A stretch of 64,000 nucleotides of DNA from Nocardioides lacusdianchii. GTDB lineage: Bacteria; Actinomycetota; Actinomycetes; Propionibacteriales; Nocardioidaceae. Made by a program: the position numbers and the translations under genes. The DNA is taken from the NCBI RefSeq assembly GCF_020102855.1, contig NZ_JADHZD010000002.1, forward strand, positions 62,001 through 126,000. The letters are read 5' to 3'. The notes beneath the pieces are model-generated. The model did no database searches and was not told the origin of the DNA. It saw only the letters and a program-made list of their open reading frames with translations. Positions 17,704 to 29,444 of the stretch are shown piece by piece (position 1 is the stretch's first letter; each line of letters begins with the position of its first letter).

Positions 17704-19371
17704 TCACTCACCGCCGACGGAGACGGTGTCGAACTCCTCGGCGGTCAGCGGGCTCGGGATGACGCCCTCGACACCCGGGCCGACCACGAGGGCCGGCGGC
17801 GAGTGGCTGATCGGCAGGCCGGGGAGGTACTCCTCCATGATCTGCGCGTTGATCTCCTCGAAGGCCGCGGAGCGCTCCTCCTCGTCGACGATCGCGTCGG
17901 CCGCCTTGAGGTCGTCGGCGAGCTGCTGGCCCCACGGCATGGCCGAGGTGCCGAAGTCGTTCTCCTTCAGGTTGCCGAAGAACGTGCCGATGAAGTTGAA
18001 CGGCGAGTCGTAGTCGCCGGTCCACCCGAGGATGTAGGCGTCGTACTTGCCTGCGGTCACGTTGTCGAGGTAGCCACCGTTCCAGGACGCGGTCTTGACC
18101 TCGACGTTGACGCCCACGGCCTCGAGGTCGGTGCGCAGCGCCTCGTAGAGCTTCTGCGGGTCCGGCATGTAGGGGCGGCTGACCTCGGTCGGGTAGGCGA
18201 ACGTCAGCGTCATGCCCTCGGCACCGGCCTCGGCCAGCAGCTCCTTGGCGCGCTCGGGGTCGTACTCCGGGGCCTGCAGCTCGGTGTTGTAGCCGCTGAC
18301 CGTCTTGGGCATGAACTGCGTCGCGACCTCGGCACCCTCGGGCAGCTGGGTCTGGACGAGCTGCTCGCGGTTGATGGCGATGTTGAGGGCCTGGCGGACC
18401 TTGAGGTCCTGCAGCTGCGGGTTCGTGTCGGGGTTGAACCCGAGGTAGAGGATGTTGAAGGCGTCACGGATCTCGACGCTGTTGCCGGACTCCTCCAGCG
18501 CGTTCCAGTCGACGGGGTTCGGCAGGTCGTAGCCGTTGATGCTGCCGGCCTCGAGCTCCTGGCGACGGGTGCTCTCGTCGGGGATCACGCGGAAGACGAG
18601 CTCGCTCACCTTCGCCGCGTCGCCCCAGTAGTCGTCGTTGCGCTCGAGGCTGATCGTGCCGTTCGCCTCGTCGTACTCGCCGAAGGTGAACGGGCCGGTG
18701 CCGACCGGGTTGTTGGCGTAGTCGGGGAACGAGAAGCCCTCGCCCTCGGCCGCGATGCCGTTGGCGTCGCCCTCCTCCAGCGCCTTGGGCGACTGCATGG
18801 ACAGCGACTCGAGGGTCAGCATGGTCGGGAAGCCCGACGTCGGACCGCTGATCGTGACGACGGCCTCGAACTCGTCGGTGGCCTCGCAGCTCTGGTAGAG
18901 CGAGTTGTCGGGGTCGTTGGCGAAGGCGCCCATGACGTAGCCCCAGTACTCGCCCGCGACCTGGCCGGCCTCGTTCTGGTCGAACATCCGCTCGAAGTTG
19001 GCGCACACCGCCTCTGCGTTGAACGGCTCGCCGTCGTGGAAGGTGACGTCGTCACGCAGCGTGAACGTCCACTCCGTGCCGTCCTCGTTGGGCGTCCACT
19101 CGGTCGCGAGCTCCGGCACCACCTCGGCGCTGCCGGGCTCGATGCCGAGGAGGCCCTCGAACATCTGCCGGGTGACGCGGAAGGTCTCGCCGTCGGTGGC
19201 GTAGAACGGGTCGAACATCTCGGGGGCGCCGGCGGCTCCGAAGATGAAGGTCCCGTCGTCACCACCACCTCCCCCGTCGCCGGCGTCGCGGTCGCTCTCC
19301 GCACAGCTTGCGAGGGTGGCGGCTGCGATGAGCGCCGCGGTGAGTGACGCCATGGTGCGCTTCGGGGTCAT
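17704..19371 (-). CDS. Peptide ABC importer, substrate-binding lipoprotein
   Basis: This 555-residue SBP_bac_5 family protein binds the peptide (or peptide-like ligand) outside the cell. The signal peptide ends in the lipobox LASC (Cys about 23), followed by an Asp/Gly linker. Family motifs include MFEGLLGIEPGSAEVVPELATEW, TFTLRDDVTFHDGEPFNAEAV and the later RQALNIAINREQL. It resembles DppA/OppA-type proteins, although ligand specificity cannot be read from sequence. GGAAGG lies before the ATG and a TAGGGT hexamer at 19420-19415 gives an mRNA leader of about 40 nt. First gene of the importer operon. Confidence 0.94.
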   Translation of the reverse strand: MTPKRTMASLTAALIAAATLASCAESDRDAGDGGGGGDDGTFIFGAAGAPEMFDPFYATDGETFRVTRQMFEGLLGIEPGSAEVVPELATEWTPNEDGTEWTFTLRDDVTFHDGEPFNAEAVCANFERMFDQNEAGQVAGEYWGYVMGAFANDPDNSLYQSCEATDEFEAVVTISGPTSGFPTMLTLESLSMQSPKALEEGDANGIAAEGEGFSFPDYANNPVGTGPFTFGEYDEANGTISLERNDDYWGDAAKVSELVFRVIPDESTRRQELEAGSINGYDLPNPVDWNALEESGNSVEIRDAFNILYLGFNPDTNPQLQDLKVRQALNIAINREQLVQTQLPEGAEVATQFMPKTVSGYNTELQAPEYDPERAKELLAEAGAEGMTLTFAYPTEVSRPYMPDPQKLYEALRTDLEAVGVNVEVKTASWNGGYLDNVTAGKYDAYILGWTGDYDSPFNFIGTFFGNLKENDFGTSAMPWGQQLADDLKAADAIVDEEERSAAFEEINAQIMEEYLPGLPISHSPPALVVGPGVEGVIPSPLTAEEFDTVSVGGE

Positions 19372-19414
19372 CCGAGAACCTTCCGTCCGATATGCGTTCT
19401 GGGGATGGCCAGCA

Positions 19415-19420
19415 ACCCTA
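19415..19420 (-). promoter_or_regulatory. -10 element of the peptide importer operon
   Basis: TAGGGT on the minus strand, about 43 nt before the binding-protein ATG, leaves a short leader that contains GGAAGG. No clear -35 is visible. Confidence 0.45.
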
Positions 19421-19455
19421 GTCCGCCGGACGTGAGCCGGGCCACACCGCCACGG

Positions 19456-20157
19456 TCACGGTCGTGTCACGGCCGCCTTGACGCTCCGCCCGGCCGCCAC
19501 GGCGAGGGAATCGGTGTCGAGACCGGCCAGCGTCTCGACGAAGACCCGCCGCTCGCCCTGCTGCATCGGGACGTGGTTGGGCACGCAGACGACGGTGCAG
19601 CCGGCTGCGGCCGCGGAGGTCGCCCCGGTGTTGGAGTCCTCGATGGCCACGCAGTCCTCGGGCGCCATGCCAAGGTCGGCGGCGGCCGTGAGGTAGGGCT
19701 CGGGGTGCGGCTTGCCGTGCTCCACCCGGTCGCCGGTGACGACACTGGCGAAGGTGTCGGAGGGCAGCTGCGCCAGGATCGGGTCCACGAAACGCTGCCA
19801 CGACATCGTCACGAGCGCGCACGGGACACCGCGGCGTACGAGGTCCCCCAGCAGCTCCTGCGCCCCCGGACGCCACGGCACGCTCTCCTCGACCCGCGCG
19901 ACCACGCCGTCGAGGAGCTCCTCGACGATCTCCTCGCGGGTCCGGTCGATGCCCATGTGCGCGCGGATGTAGTCCGCCGAGTCGAGCAGCGCGTTGCCGA
20001 CGAGGTTCATCGCGTGCTCGTGCGACCAGGTGCCGCCGTACTTCTCGGCCATCGCGAACTCGGTGGCGACCCAGTAGGGCTCGGTGTCGACGAGGGTGCC
20101 GTCCATGTCCCACAGGACGGCGGCGGGCAGGACAGTCGGCGTCACCGGTGAAGTCAC
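19456..20157 (-). CDS. HAD-family hydrolase, phosphoglucomutase/phosphatase-like
   Basis: The 233-residue protein shows the HAD motifs: WDMDGTLVDTEP (nucleophile Asp and acid/base Asp) near residue 16, a helical cap, LVTMSWQRF (motif II), the Lys in EHGKPHPEPYL (motif III) and AIEDSNTGATSAAAAG (motif IV). This arrangement matches the beta-phosphoglucomutase/GPH-like phosphatase subgroup, which acts on small phosphorylated metabolites. The substrate is unknown. It lies 84 bp upstream of the importer operon and is divergent from the GntP-type permease. The GTG/ATG choice at 20157 is not critical to the call. Confidence 0.88.
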   Translation of the reverse strand: MTSPVTPTVLPAAVLWDMDGTLVDTEPYWVATEFAMAEKYGGTWSHEHAMNLVGNALLDSADYIRAHMGIDRTREEIVEELLDGVVARVEESVPWRPGAQELLGDLVRRGVPCALVTMSWQRFVDPILAQLPSDTFASVVTGDRVEHGKPHPEPYLTAAADLGMAPEDCVAIEDSNTGATSAAAAGCTVVCVPNHVPMQQGERRVFVETLAGLDTDSLAVAAGRSVKAAVTRP

Positions 20158-20293
20158 CGCACGACCCTATCGATCGTCCGGACCCTCTCCGCGCGCCGCC
20201 CACGGATGATCCCGTCACTGGCCAAGTGGCCCGCGCACGGGTAGACAGTGACTCCTCTCGGGAGCTCCTCGGGATCGGGATGAGGAGAAGTCC

Positions 20294-21715
20294 ATGGTCG
20301 CCATCCACACGTCCGTCGCGATCGTCCTGGTGATCGCCTTGATCATCAAGGGGCGGATCGACCCGGTGATCTCGCTGATCCTCGGCTCGCTCTACCTCGG
20401 CCTCGCCGCCGGCGTCGGCTTCGCGGGCACCATCGAGGCGATCACGACGGGCTTCGGCGGGATCATGGCCGAGGTCGGGCTGCTGATCGGGTTCGGCGTC
20501 CTGATCGGGTCGCTGCTCCACTCGACGGGCGCATTCCGCCGCCTGGTGGGCCTGCTCGTCCAGCGGGTCGGGTCCGGGCGGCTGCCGTACGCGCTCACCT
20601 CGATGCTGGCGGTCGTGATGCCGTCGATCTACGTGGACGTCCAGGTCGTGCTCGCCGCTCCGGTCGCCCGGTCGGCGTCACCGTTCATCGGCAGGATCGG
20701 CCTGCCGGTCCTCGCGTCCGCGCTCGGCTGCGGCATCTTCGCGGGCTACGTCTTCGTCATCCCCGGCCTGGCCGCCATCTCGATCGCCGGCCTGCTGGAC
20801 ATCCGGCTCGGCGACTGGCTGGTCTACGGCGTCGTCATCGGCCTGGCCACCGCACTCGTCTCGACGCTGCTGATGCGGGTGCTCTTCAGCGCCGGAGGCA
20901 TGTGGGACCCGGTGACCGACGAGGAGGTCGACGAGGCGATGGCCGAGCAGGAGGCGGCCGACGCCGCCTACCTCGCCGGCGAGGCCGACACCTCGCAGGA
21001 GGCCAAGGACCAGCGCGAGGCCCGGGCGCGCGAGGTCGAGGCCGAGTCCGGCGTACGACAGCTCCCGCTCGTGGTGCTGATGCTGCCGATCCTGGTGCCG
21101 CTCCTGCTGATCGCCTTCGGCGCGTTCGCCGAGCTCGGCGGCTGGTCGACCACCTTCATCGCCTTCCTCGGCGACGCCAACATGGCGCTCTTCATCGGAC
21201 TGCTGGGGGCCTACGCCCTGTCGCGGTCCTCCGCGGGCGCGGAGCGCACCAACGAGGCGATGGAGGACGGGTTCCACACCACCGGCGAGATCCTGCTCAT
21301 CACGGGCGTGGGCGGCTCGCTGGGCGCGGTCATCGAGGCGACCGGCCTCGACGCGGTGCTGGGCGACCTGTTCCGTGCCGACGAGGGTGCTCCGGTCGTC
21401 CTCAGCATCCTGCTGGCCTGGTTCATCGCCGCGGTGCTGCACCTGGCGATCGGGTCGGTGTCGGTCGCGGCCATCACCGCCGCCGGGATCATCGCCCCGA
21501 TCCTCGACTCGCTGACCGTCTCCCCCATCGTGATCGGCCTCGCCATCGCCTCGGGGGCGATGTTCGCCCTCCAGGTCAACAGCAACTTCTTCTGGATGTT
21601 CAAGTCGCTGCTCGGGCTGTCGACCAAGGGCACGCTGAAGACCCTGACCCTCGTCACCTCGGTGGCGTCGGTGGTGTCGCTCCCGATGGTGATGCTGGCG
21701 GCGCTCGTCGCCTGA
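20294..21715 (+). CDS. GntP-family gluconate/organic acid permease
   Basis: This 473-residue membrane protein belongs to the GntP family of proton-coupled gluconate and related hydroxy-acid transporters. Some 12 hydrophobic segments are visible, with conserved GFGGIMAEVGLLIGFG near the N-terminus and VMPSIYVDVQVVLAAP mid-protein. A charged cytoplasmic loop of about 50 residues (roughly 205-255), rich in Glu and Ala, separates the halves. The ATG is preceded by AGGAG at a good spacing. No kinase gene for gluconate is adjacent, so the substrate is uncertain. Convergent with metH. Confidence 0.9.
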   Translation: MVAIHTSVAIVLVIALIIKGRIDPVISLILGSLYLGLAAGVGFAGTIEAITTGFGGIMAEVGLLIGFGVLIGSLLHSTGAFRRLVGLLVQRVGSGRLPYALTSMLAVVMPSIYVDVQVVLAAPVARSASPFIGRIGLPVLASALGCGIFAGYVFVIPGLAAISIAGLLDIRLGDWLVYGVVIGLATALVSTLLMRVLFSAGGMWDPVTDEEVDEAMAEQEAADAAYLAGEADTSQEAKDQREARAREVEAESGVRQLPLVVLMLPILVPLLLIAFGAFAELGGWSTTFIAFLGDANMALFIGLLGAYALSRSSAGAERTNEAMEDGFHTTGEILLITGVGGSLGAVIEATGLDAVLGDLFRADEGAPVVLSILLAWFIAAVLHLAIGSVSVAAITAAGIIAPILDSLTVSPIVIGLAIASGAMFALQVNSNFFWMFKSLLGLSTKGTLKTLTLVTSVASVVSLPMVMLAALVA

Positions 21716-21718
21716 AGC

Positions 21719-21749
21719 CCGAGCGGTCCGGGCAGCTCCTCGCGCTCGG
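21719..21749. terminator. Hairpin between gntP-like gene and metH
   Basis: CCGAGCG (21719-21725) can pair with CGCTCGG (21743-21749) across a 17-nt loop, in the 43-bp gap between two convergent genes. It could end transcription in both directions. No U-tract. Confidence 0.35.
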
Positions 21750-21758
21750 TCCTCGACC

Positions 21759-25496
<3,738 letters not shown>

Positions 25497-25526
25497 GTGG
25501 AGCCTTCCTCTTGCCGGCGAACGACC

Positions 25527-25532
25527 AGCCTA
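25527..25532 (-). promoter_or_regulatory. -10 element of metH
   Basis: TAGGCT on the minus strand lies 30 nt before the metH GTG, leaving a short leader with GAGGAAGG. The leader is too short to house a riboswitch. An imperfect palindrome CCACATGGTGG at 25563-25573 lies between this promoter and that of the divergent gene and could be an operator. Confidence 0.45.
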
Positions 25533-25625
25533 GGAAGGTCGTCCGACAGGCGGACCGGGTTCCCACATGGTGGCACTCGGCGACACGGCCGACGAAATCA
25601 CGACGGCAGGCTGGGCGGCGCGCCC

Positions 25626-25631
25626 TAGGCT
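25626..25631 (+). promoter_or_regulatory. -10 element of the PAC2 gene (leaderless)
   Basis: TAGGCT followed by GGGGCG and the GTG at 25638, a 6-nt gap. Confidence 0.6.
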
Positions 25632-25637
25632 GGGGCG

Positions 25638-26483
25638 GTGATCGAGTTCGACGACGTGCAGGACCTGGTCTCCCCCGTGGTGATCGCCGCCTTCGAGGGG
25701 TGGAACGACGCGGCCGACGCGGCGTCCGGCCTGGTCGACCACCTCATCGAGGAGTGGAAGGCCGAGGTCATCGGTGCGATCGACCCCGAGGAGTTCTACG
25801 ACTTCCAGGTCAACCGCCCGATCATCGCCACCGACCACAACGGTCACCGGCGGCTCACCTGGCCCACCACCCGCATCGCGGTGGCGCGTCCCGCCGAGCT
25901 GGACCGCGACGTGATCCTCGTGCGCGGGATCGAGCCCAACATGAAGTGGCGCCAGTTCTGCGCCGAGCTGCTCGCCGCCTGCGACGACCTCGGGGCCGAG
26001 CTCGTGGTCACCCTCGGCGCGCTGCTGGCCGACAGCCCCCACACGCGGCCGATCCCCGTGAGCGGCACCGCGACCGAGCCCGAGCTGGTCGACCGGCTCA
26101 ACATCGAGCAGTCGAGCTACGAGGGACCCACCGGCATCGTCGGCGTCTTCAACGACGCGTGCACCCAGCTCGACATCCCGGCCGTGTCCTACTGGGCCGC
26201 GGTCCCCCACTACGTCGCCCAGCCGCCCTGTCCCAAGGCGACCCTCGCGCTGCTCGGCCAGCTCGAGGAGCTGCTCGAGGCGCCGATGCCGCTGGGCGAC
26301 CTCGTCGAGGACGCCAAGGCGTGGGAGCGCGGCGTCGACGAGCTGGCGGCGGAGGACGAGGACGTGGCCGACTACGTCCGTGCGCTCGAGGAGACCCGCG
26401 ACACCGCGGACCTCCCCGAAGCCAGCGGCGAGGCGATCGCGCGGGAGTTCGAGCGCTACCTCAAGCGCCGCGACACCGACTGA
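25638..26483 (+). CDS. PAC2-family protein
   Basis: The 281-residue protein has the PAC2 fold related to eukaryotic and archaeal proteasome assembly chaperones. It opens with the conserved PVVIAAFEGWNDAADAASG, continues with RPIIATDHNGHRRLTWP, then ILVRGIEPNMKWRQFC and TLGALLADSPHTRPIPVSGTA, and AAVPHYVAQPPCPKATLALL. The C-terminal third is acidic. Family members are conserved in proteasome-bearing actinobacteria but a chaperone role in bacteria is not established. The GTG start is 6 nt after TAGGCT. Divergent from metH and separated from the prc genes by about 20 kb. Confidence 0.9.
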   Translation: MIEFDDVQDLVSPVVIAAFEGWNDAADAASGLVDHLIEEWKAEVIGAIDPEEFYDFQVNRPIIATDHNGHRRLTWPTTRIAVARPAELDRDVILVRGIEPNMKWRQFCAELLAACDDLGAELVVTLGALLADSPHTRPIPVSGTATEPELVDRLNIEQSSYEGPTGIVGVFNDACTQLDIPAVSYWAAVPHYVAQPPCPKATLALLGQLEELLEAPMPLGDLVEDAKAWERGVDELAAEDEDVADYVRALEETRDTADLPEASGEAIAREFERYLKRRDTD

Positions 26484-26541
26484 GGCCGTCTCGCGGGGGC
26501 GTACGTCGTGGTCGCGAGCGCTCCGCCGCGCGTTGGTGAGC

Positions 26542-26587
26542 GGTGAGTGAGGGGGATTCGCGGCCGGCGGAATGCCCCTCACTCACC
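26542..26587. repeat. Palindromic element, copy 1
   Basis: GGTGAGTGAGGGG (26542-26554) is an exact reverse complement of CCCCTCACTCACC (26575-26587), giving a 13-bp stem with an inner GC-rich loop that partly pairs. It lies between convergent PAC2 and mshC genes and may act as a bidirectional terminator. Confidence 0.8.
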
Positions 26588-26623
26588 CCCGTCGGCGAGT
26601 CCGCGCCGGACACGCCAGGTGGC

Positions 26624-26669
26624 GGTGCGTGAGGAGGATCTTGCGCCTGCGGAATGCCCCTCACTCACC
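26624..26669. repeat. Palindromic element, copy 2
   Basis: A second unit of the same design and length: GGTGCGTGAGGAGG (from 26624) pairs imperfectly with CCCCTCACTCACC (26657-26669). The right arm, GCGGAATGCCCCTCACTCACC-like, is nearly identical to copy 1, whereas the left arm has diverged. The two copies are spaced 82 bp start to start. Confidence 0.8.
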
Positions 26670-26696
26670 GCTTCGGGCGGCTGTCGGAGGCGTACG

Positions 26697-27935
26697 TCAG
26701 AGCGACAGGCCCAGTGCCGCGTCGAGCAGCCGGTGGATGGTCGCCGCCGCCTCGCGGTCGGAGGTCTCGGCGAGCCCGGTGGTGCCGAGGGTGGCCTCGA
26801 CCCATTCCTGCACGGCGGCCACGGCGGTGGGGGCGTCGAGGTCGTCGGCCAGGGCGGCGAGGACGCGCTCCACGACCGGAGCGGCGTCCGCGCCGGCACC
26901 GAGGGCCAGTGCCCGGCGCCAGGTGGCGAGGGTGTCGACGGCGTCCCAGAGCTGATCGTCGGTCCACTCCCAGTCGCTGCGGTAGTGGTGGCGCAGCAGC
27001 ACGAGCCGGATCGCCATCGGGTCGACCTCGCTCATCCGCAGCGCGGACACGAAGACGAGGTTGCCCTTGGACTTCGACATCTTCTCGCCGTCGTAGGCGA
27101 CCATGCCGGCGTGGGCGTAGGCGCGGGCGAACCGATCGCCGGGGTGTGCGACCTGGGCGTGGCCGGCGGACATCTCGTGGTGCGGGAAGACCAGGTCGCT
27201 GCCGCCGCCCTGCACGTCGAACGCGGTGCCGAGGTGGTCGAGGGCGATCGCGGTGCACTCGATGTGCCAGCCGGGACGCCCCGGGCCCCACGGGCTGTCC
27301 CAGGCGGGCTCACCCGGTCGCTCGGCGCGCCACAGCAGGCAGTCGAGCGGGTCCTTCTTGCCCGCACGGTCGGGGTCGCCGCCGCGCTCGGGGAAGATCT
27401 GCAGCATGGTCTCGCGGTCGAGGCCGGAGACCGACCCGAAGTCCACGTCGGCGGTCACCGAGAAGTAGAGGTCGTCGTCGACGCGGTAGACCGCACCCGC
27501 CTCGTCGAGGCGCTCGATGAGCGTGATGACCTGCGGGATCGACTCGACGGCCCCGATGTAGTGCGCCGGCGGCAGGACCCGCAGCGCCTCCATGTCGTCG
27601 CGGAACAGCTGTGTCTCGCGCTCGGCCAGCTCGACCCAGTCGACCTTGACCTTCTCGGCACGCTCGAGCAGCGGGTCGTCGACGTCGGTGACGTTCTGGA
27701 CGTAGGTCACGTCGTGGCCGGCGTTGCGCCAGGCGCGGTGGAGCAGGTCGAAGCCGACGTAGGTCGCGGCGTGGCCCATGTGGGTCGCGTCGTAGGGCGT
27801 GATGCCGCAGACGTAGAGCCGCGCCGGCCCCTCGGGACGGGTCTCGACGAGGGAGCCGGTGGCGGTGTCGTGCAGACGCACCACCGGGCCTGTCACAGGC
27901 AGTCGGGGAACGTCGGGGGACGACCAGGCACGCAT
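26697..27935 (-). CDS. mshC: L-cysteine:1D-myo-inositol 2-amino-2-deoxy-alpha-D-glucopyranoside ligase
   Basis: This 412-residue enzyme joins cysteine to GlcN-Ins in mycothiol synthesis, using ATP. It is a class I cysteinyl-tRNA synthetase relative: zinc ligands are in [18 protein letters not shown] (Cys about 43, HxGH signature) and in [10 protein letters not shown] and FPHHEMS, and the KMSKS loop is [10 protein letters not shown]. It is shorter than CysRS because it lacks the tRNA-binding domain, which marks it as MshC. The ATG at 27935 follows TAGGCT by 7 nt. It is the last gene of the cluster encoding MSMEG_4193-, DUF3090- and SCO1664-family proteins. Confidence 0.97.
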   Translation of the reverse strand: MRAWSSPDVPRLPVTGPVVRLHDTATGSLVETRPEGPARLYVCGITPYDATHMGHAATYVGFDLLHRAWRNAGHDVTYVQNVTDVDDPLLERAEKVKVDWVELAERETQLFRDDMEALRVLPPAHYIGAVESIPQVITLIERLDEAGAVYRVDDDLYFSVTADVDFGSVSGLDRETMLQIFPERGGDPDRAGKKDPLDCLLWRAERPGEPAWDSPWGPGRPGWHIECTAIALDHLGTAFDVQGGGSDLVFPHHEMSAGHAQVAHPGDRFARAYAHAGMVAYDGEKMSKSKGNLVFVSALRMSEVDPMAIRLVLLRHHYRSDWEWTDDQLWDAVDTLATWRRALALGAGADAAPVVERVLAALADDLDAPTAVAAVQEWVEATLGTTGLAETSDREAAATIHRLLDAALGLSL

Positions 27936-27942
27936 GCGGCGC

Positions 27943-27948
27943 AGCCTA
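27943..27948 (-). promoter_or_regulatory. -10 element of mshC (leaderless)
   Basis: TAGGCT on the minus strand, 7 nt before the mshC ATG. Confidence 0.55.
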
Positions 27949-27977
27949 TCGGCCGGTCGGAAGTCACTGTGGAGGAG

Positions 27978-28032
27978 ATCTCGATACGCCCTCGTCGCGG
28001 CTTCGTTCCTCAGCCGCGGGGGCTACTCGATC
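27978..28032 (+). repeat. Dispersed TCGATACGCC repeat, copy A
   Basis: The unit reads TCTCGATACGCC, a variable GC-rich centre including CGTTCCTC, then GGCTACTCGA, with terminal half-sites that pair (TCGA..GGCTACTCGA). The same core is found on the minus strand at 38141-38195 and 56927-56966. It fills the gap between mshC and the SCO1664-family gene and has no coding signal. Confidence 0.75.
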
Positions 28033-28080
28033 TGGCCGGGCCCACGCGCCGACCTCGTGCCTCGGTCGACGCTGCCCGTC

Positions 28081-28857
28081 TCAAAAGGGCGGCCAGGGGA
28101 TGACGGGGTACGACGACGTGGCGGGGCCCGGGAACTCACCGCGGGCCAGCAGCCGCTGGACACGGCTCACGGTCATCGCGACCTCGGCCTCGGCCAGCAG
28201 GTCGGTGAGGGTCGCACCGAGCGACCCCTCGAGCGCTGCGGCGAGGCGCCGCAGCCCGGTGGTCTCGTCGTCGGTGATCGGCTCGCCGACCCAGCCCCAG
28301 AGCACCGTGCGCAGCTTGTGCTCGAGGTGGAAGGTCAGCCCGTGGTCGACGCCGTGGCGATGCCCGTCGGGCATCGGCAGGACGTGGCCGCCCTTGCGGT
28401 CGGCGTTGTTGACCACCACGTCGAAGAGCGCCATGCGCCGTAGCGCGGCGGTGTCCTCGTGGACCAGCGCGACGGGCTGGTCGTGGGCGTCGAGGCCGTC
28501 GAAGACGTGGCGGTAGCCCTCGGGCAGCTCGCCCTCGGCGACGATGTCGACCGGCGCCTGGTCCTCGTCCTCGTCGCGCCACAGCTGCACCATGCCCGGG
28601 CCGTGCGGTCCGTCGCCGAGGACCGTGGGCGGCACGATGTCCCAGCCCAGCGCCTGCGAGACGGCGTACGACGCGACCTCGCGCGAGGCGAGGGTGTGGT
28701 CGGGGAAGTCCCACAGCGGCCGCTCCCCCGCGACCGGCTTGTAGACGACCCGCACCCCGCCGAGCTCGCCGACGAAGGTGGCGTTGGAGGCGGGAAGGAC
28801 GCGCCCGTGGAGCGTCAGCTCCCCGGTCGGGAAGCCCTCGGGCAGGTCAGGGGTCAC
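28081..28857 (-). CDS. SCO1664-family kinase-like protein
   Basis: The 258-residue protein matches the SCO1664 family, a conserved actinobacterial group with distant resemblance to phosphatidylinositol 3/4-kinase-like folds. Visible motifs are VYKPVAGERPLWDFPDHTLASREVASY, GPHGPGMVQLW, FDVVVNNADRKGGHVL (kinase-like catalytic Asn/Asp region) and GVDHGLTFH. Activity is unproven. The GTG at 28857 overlaps the end of the DUF3090 gene by 11 bp. It is typically found beside mshC, so a role in mycothiol biology or its control is plausible but only by association. Confidence 0.88.
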   Translation of the reverse strand: MTPDLPEGFPTGELTLHGRVLPASNATFVGELGGVRVVYKPVAGERPLWDFPDHTLASREVASYAVSQALGWDIVPPTVLGDGPHGPGMVQLWRDEDEDQAPVDIVAEGELPEGYRHVFDGLDAHDQPVALVHEDTAALRRMALFDVVVNNADRKGGHVLPMPDGHRHGVDHGLTFHLEHKLRTVLWGWVGEPITDDETTGLRRLAAALEGSLGATLTDLLAEAEVAMTVSRVQRLLARGEFPGPATSSYPVIPWPPF

Positions 28858-29431
28858 GACGCCGGAAGCCGTTGGCGCGCACGCACAGGTGGCCGTCGGG
28901 GTCGACGGGCTCGCCGCAGAAGGGGCAGTCCGGTCGGCCCGCACCGATGACCGAGCGGGACCGCTCGACGAAGGAGCGGGCAGCAGCGGCGGTGATGCGG
29001 ACGAGGAAGATCTCCTCCGGCTCGGGCTCGAGCAGGTCCTCGAGGTCCTCCTGGAGCTGCTCGGGCGACACGACGGCCGCCTCGGTGAACGGGAAGACCT
29101 CGATCACCACGCGCTCGTCGGTGCCGTCCCACGACAGGGTCATGGTGCCTGCGCGGAACTCATCCTCGATCGGCTGCTCCAGGGGCTGGCCGTCCACCAT
29201 GTCGCGCGGGGCGATCGCGGGGATCAGGAGCTCGCCGCCGGCGCCGCGCATGAGCTCGTCGAGCAGCTCGTCGATGCGCTCGGCGAGGGCCGCCACCTGC
29301 TGCTTCTCCAGCGACACGCTGACCAGCCGGGTGCCTTCGCGGGCCTGGAGGAAGAAGGTGCGCTGGCCGGGCTCGCCAACGGTGCCGGCGACGAAGCGCT
29401 CGGGCGGGTCGAAGCGGTGCACGACGGGCAT
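28847..29431 (-). CDS. DUF3090 family protein
   Basis: This 194-residue conserved actinobacterial protein has an N-terminal VVHRFDPPERFVAGTVGEPGQRTFFLQA, a central acidic helix region and a C-terminal CPFCGEPVDPDGHLC zinc-ribbon-like motif followed by RANGFRR. No enzymatic activity is known. It is co-located with mshC, the SCO1664-family gene and the histidine-phosphatase gene in many mycothiol producers. The ATG at 29431 follows TAGGGT by 7 nt and that hexamer overlaps the stop codon of the upstream phosphatase gene, so it may have its own transcript. Confidence 0.92.
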   Translation of the reverse strand: MPVVHRFDPPERFVAGTVGEPGQRTFFLQAREGTRLVSVSLEKQQVAALAERIDELLDELMRGAGGELLIPAIAPRDMVDGQPLEQPIEDEFRAGTMTLSWDGTDERVVIEVFPFTEAAVVSPEQLQEDLEDLLEPEPEEIFLVRITAAAARSFVERSRSVIGAGRPDCPFCGEPVDPDGHLCVRANGFRRRDP

Positions 29432-29438
29432 GTCACTC

Positions 29439-29444
29439 ACCCTA
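29439..29444 (-). promoter_or_regulatory. -10 element of the DUF3090 gene (leaderless)
   Basis: TAGGGT on the minus strand, 7 nt before the ATG at 29431. Its TAG is the stop codon of the preceding phosphatase gene. Confidence 0.55.

Noticed and set aside
25497..25637. Possible cobalamin or SAM riboswitch upstream of metH
   Set aside because: A -10 hexamer at 25527-25532 leaves only about 25 nt of leader. No B12-box or SAM-type core was recognised.
26542..26669. CRISPR array
   Set aside because: Only two palindromic units with no regular spacers and no cas genes; better explained as tandem REP-like elements.
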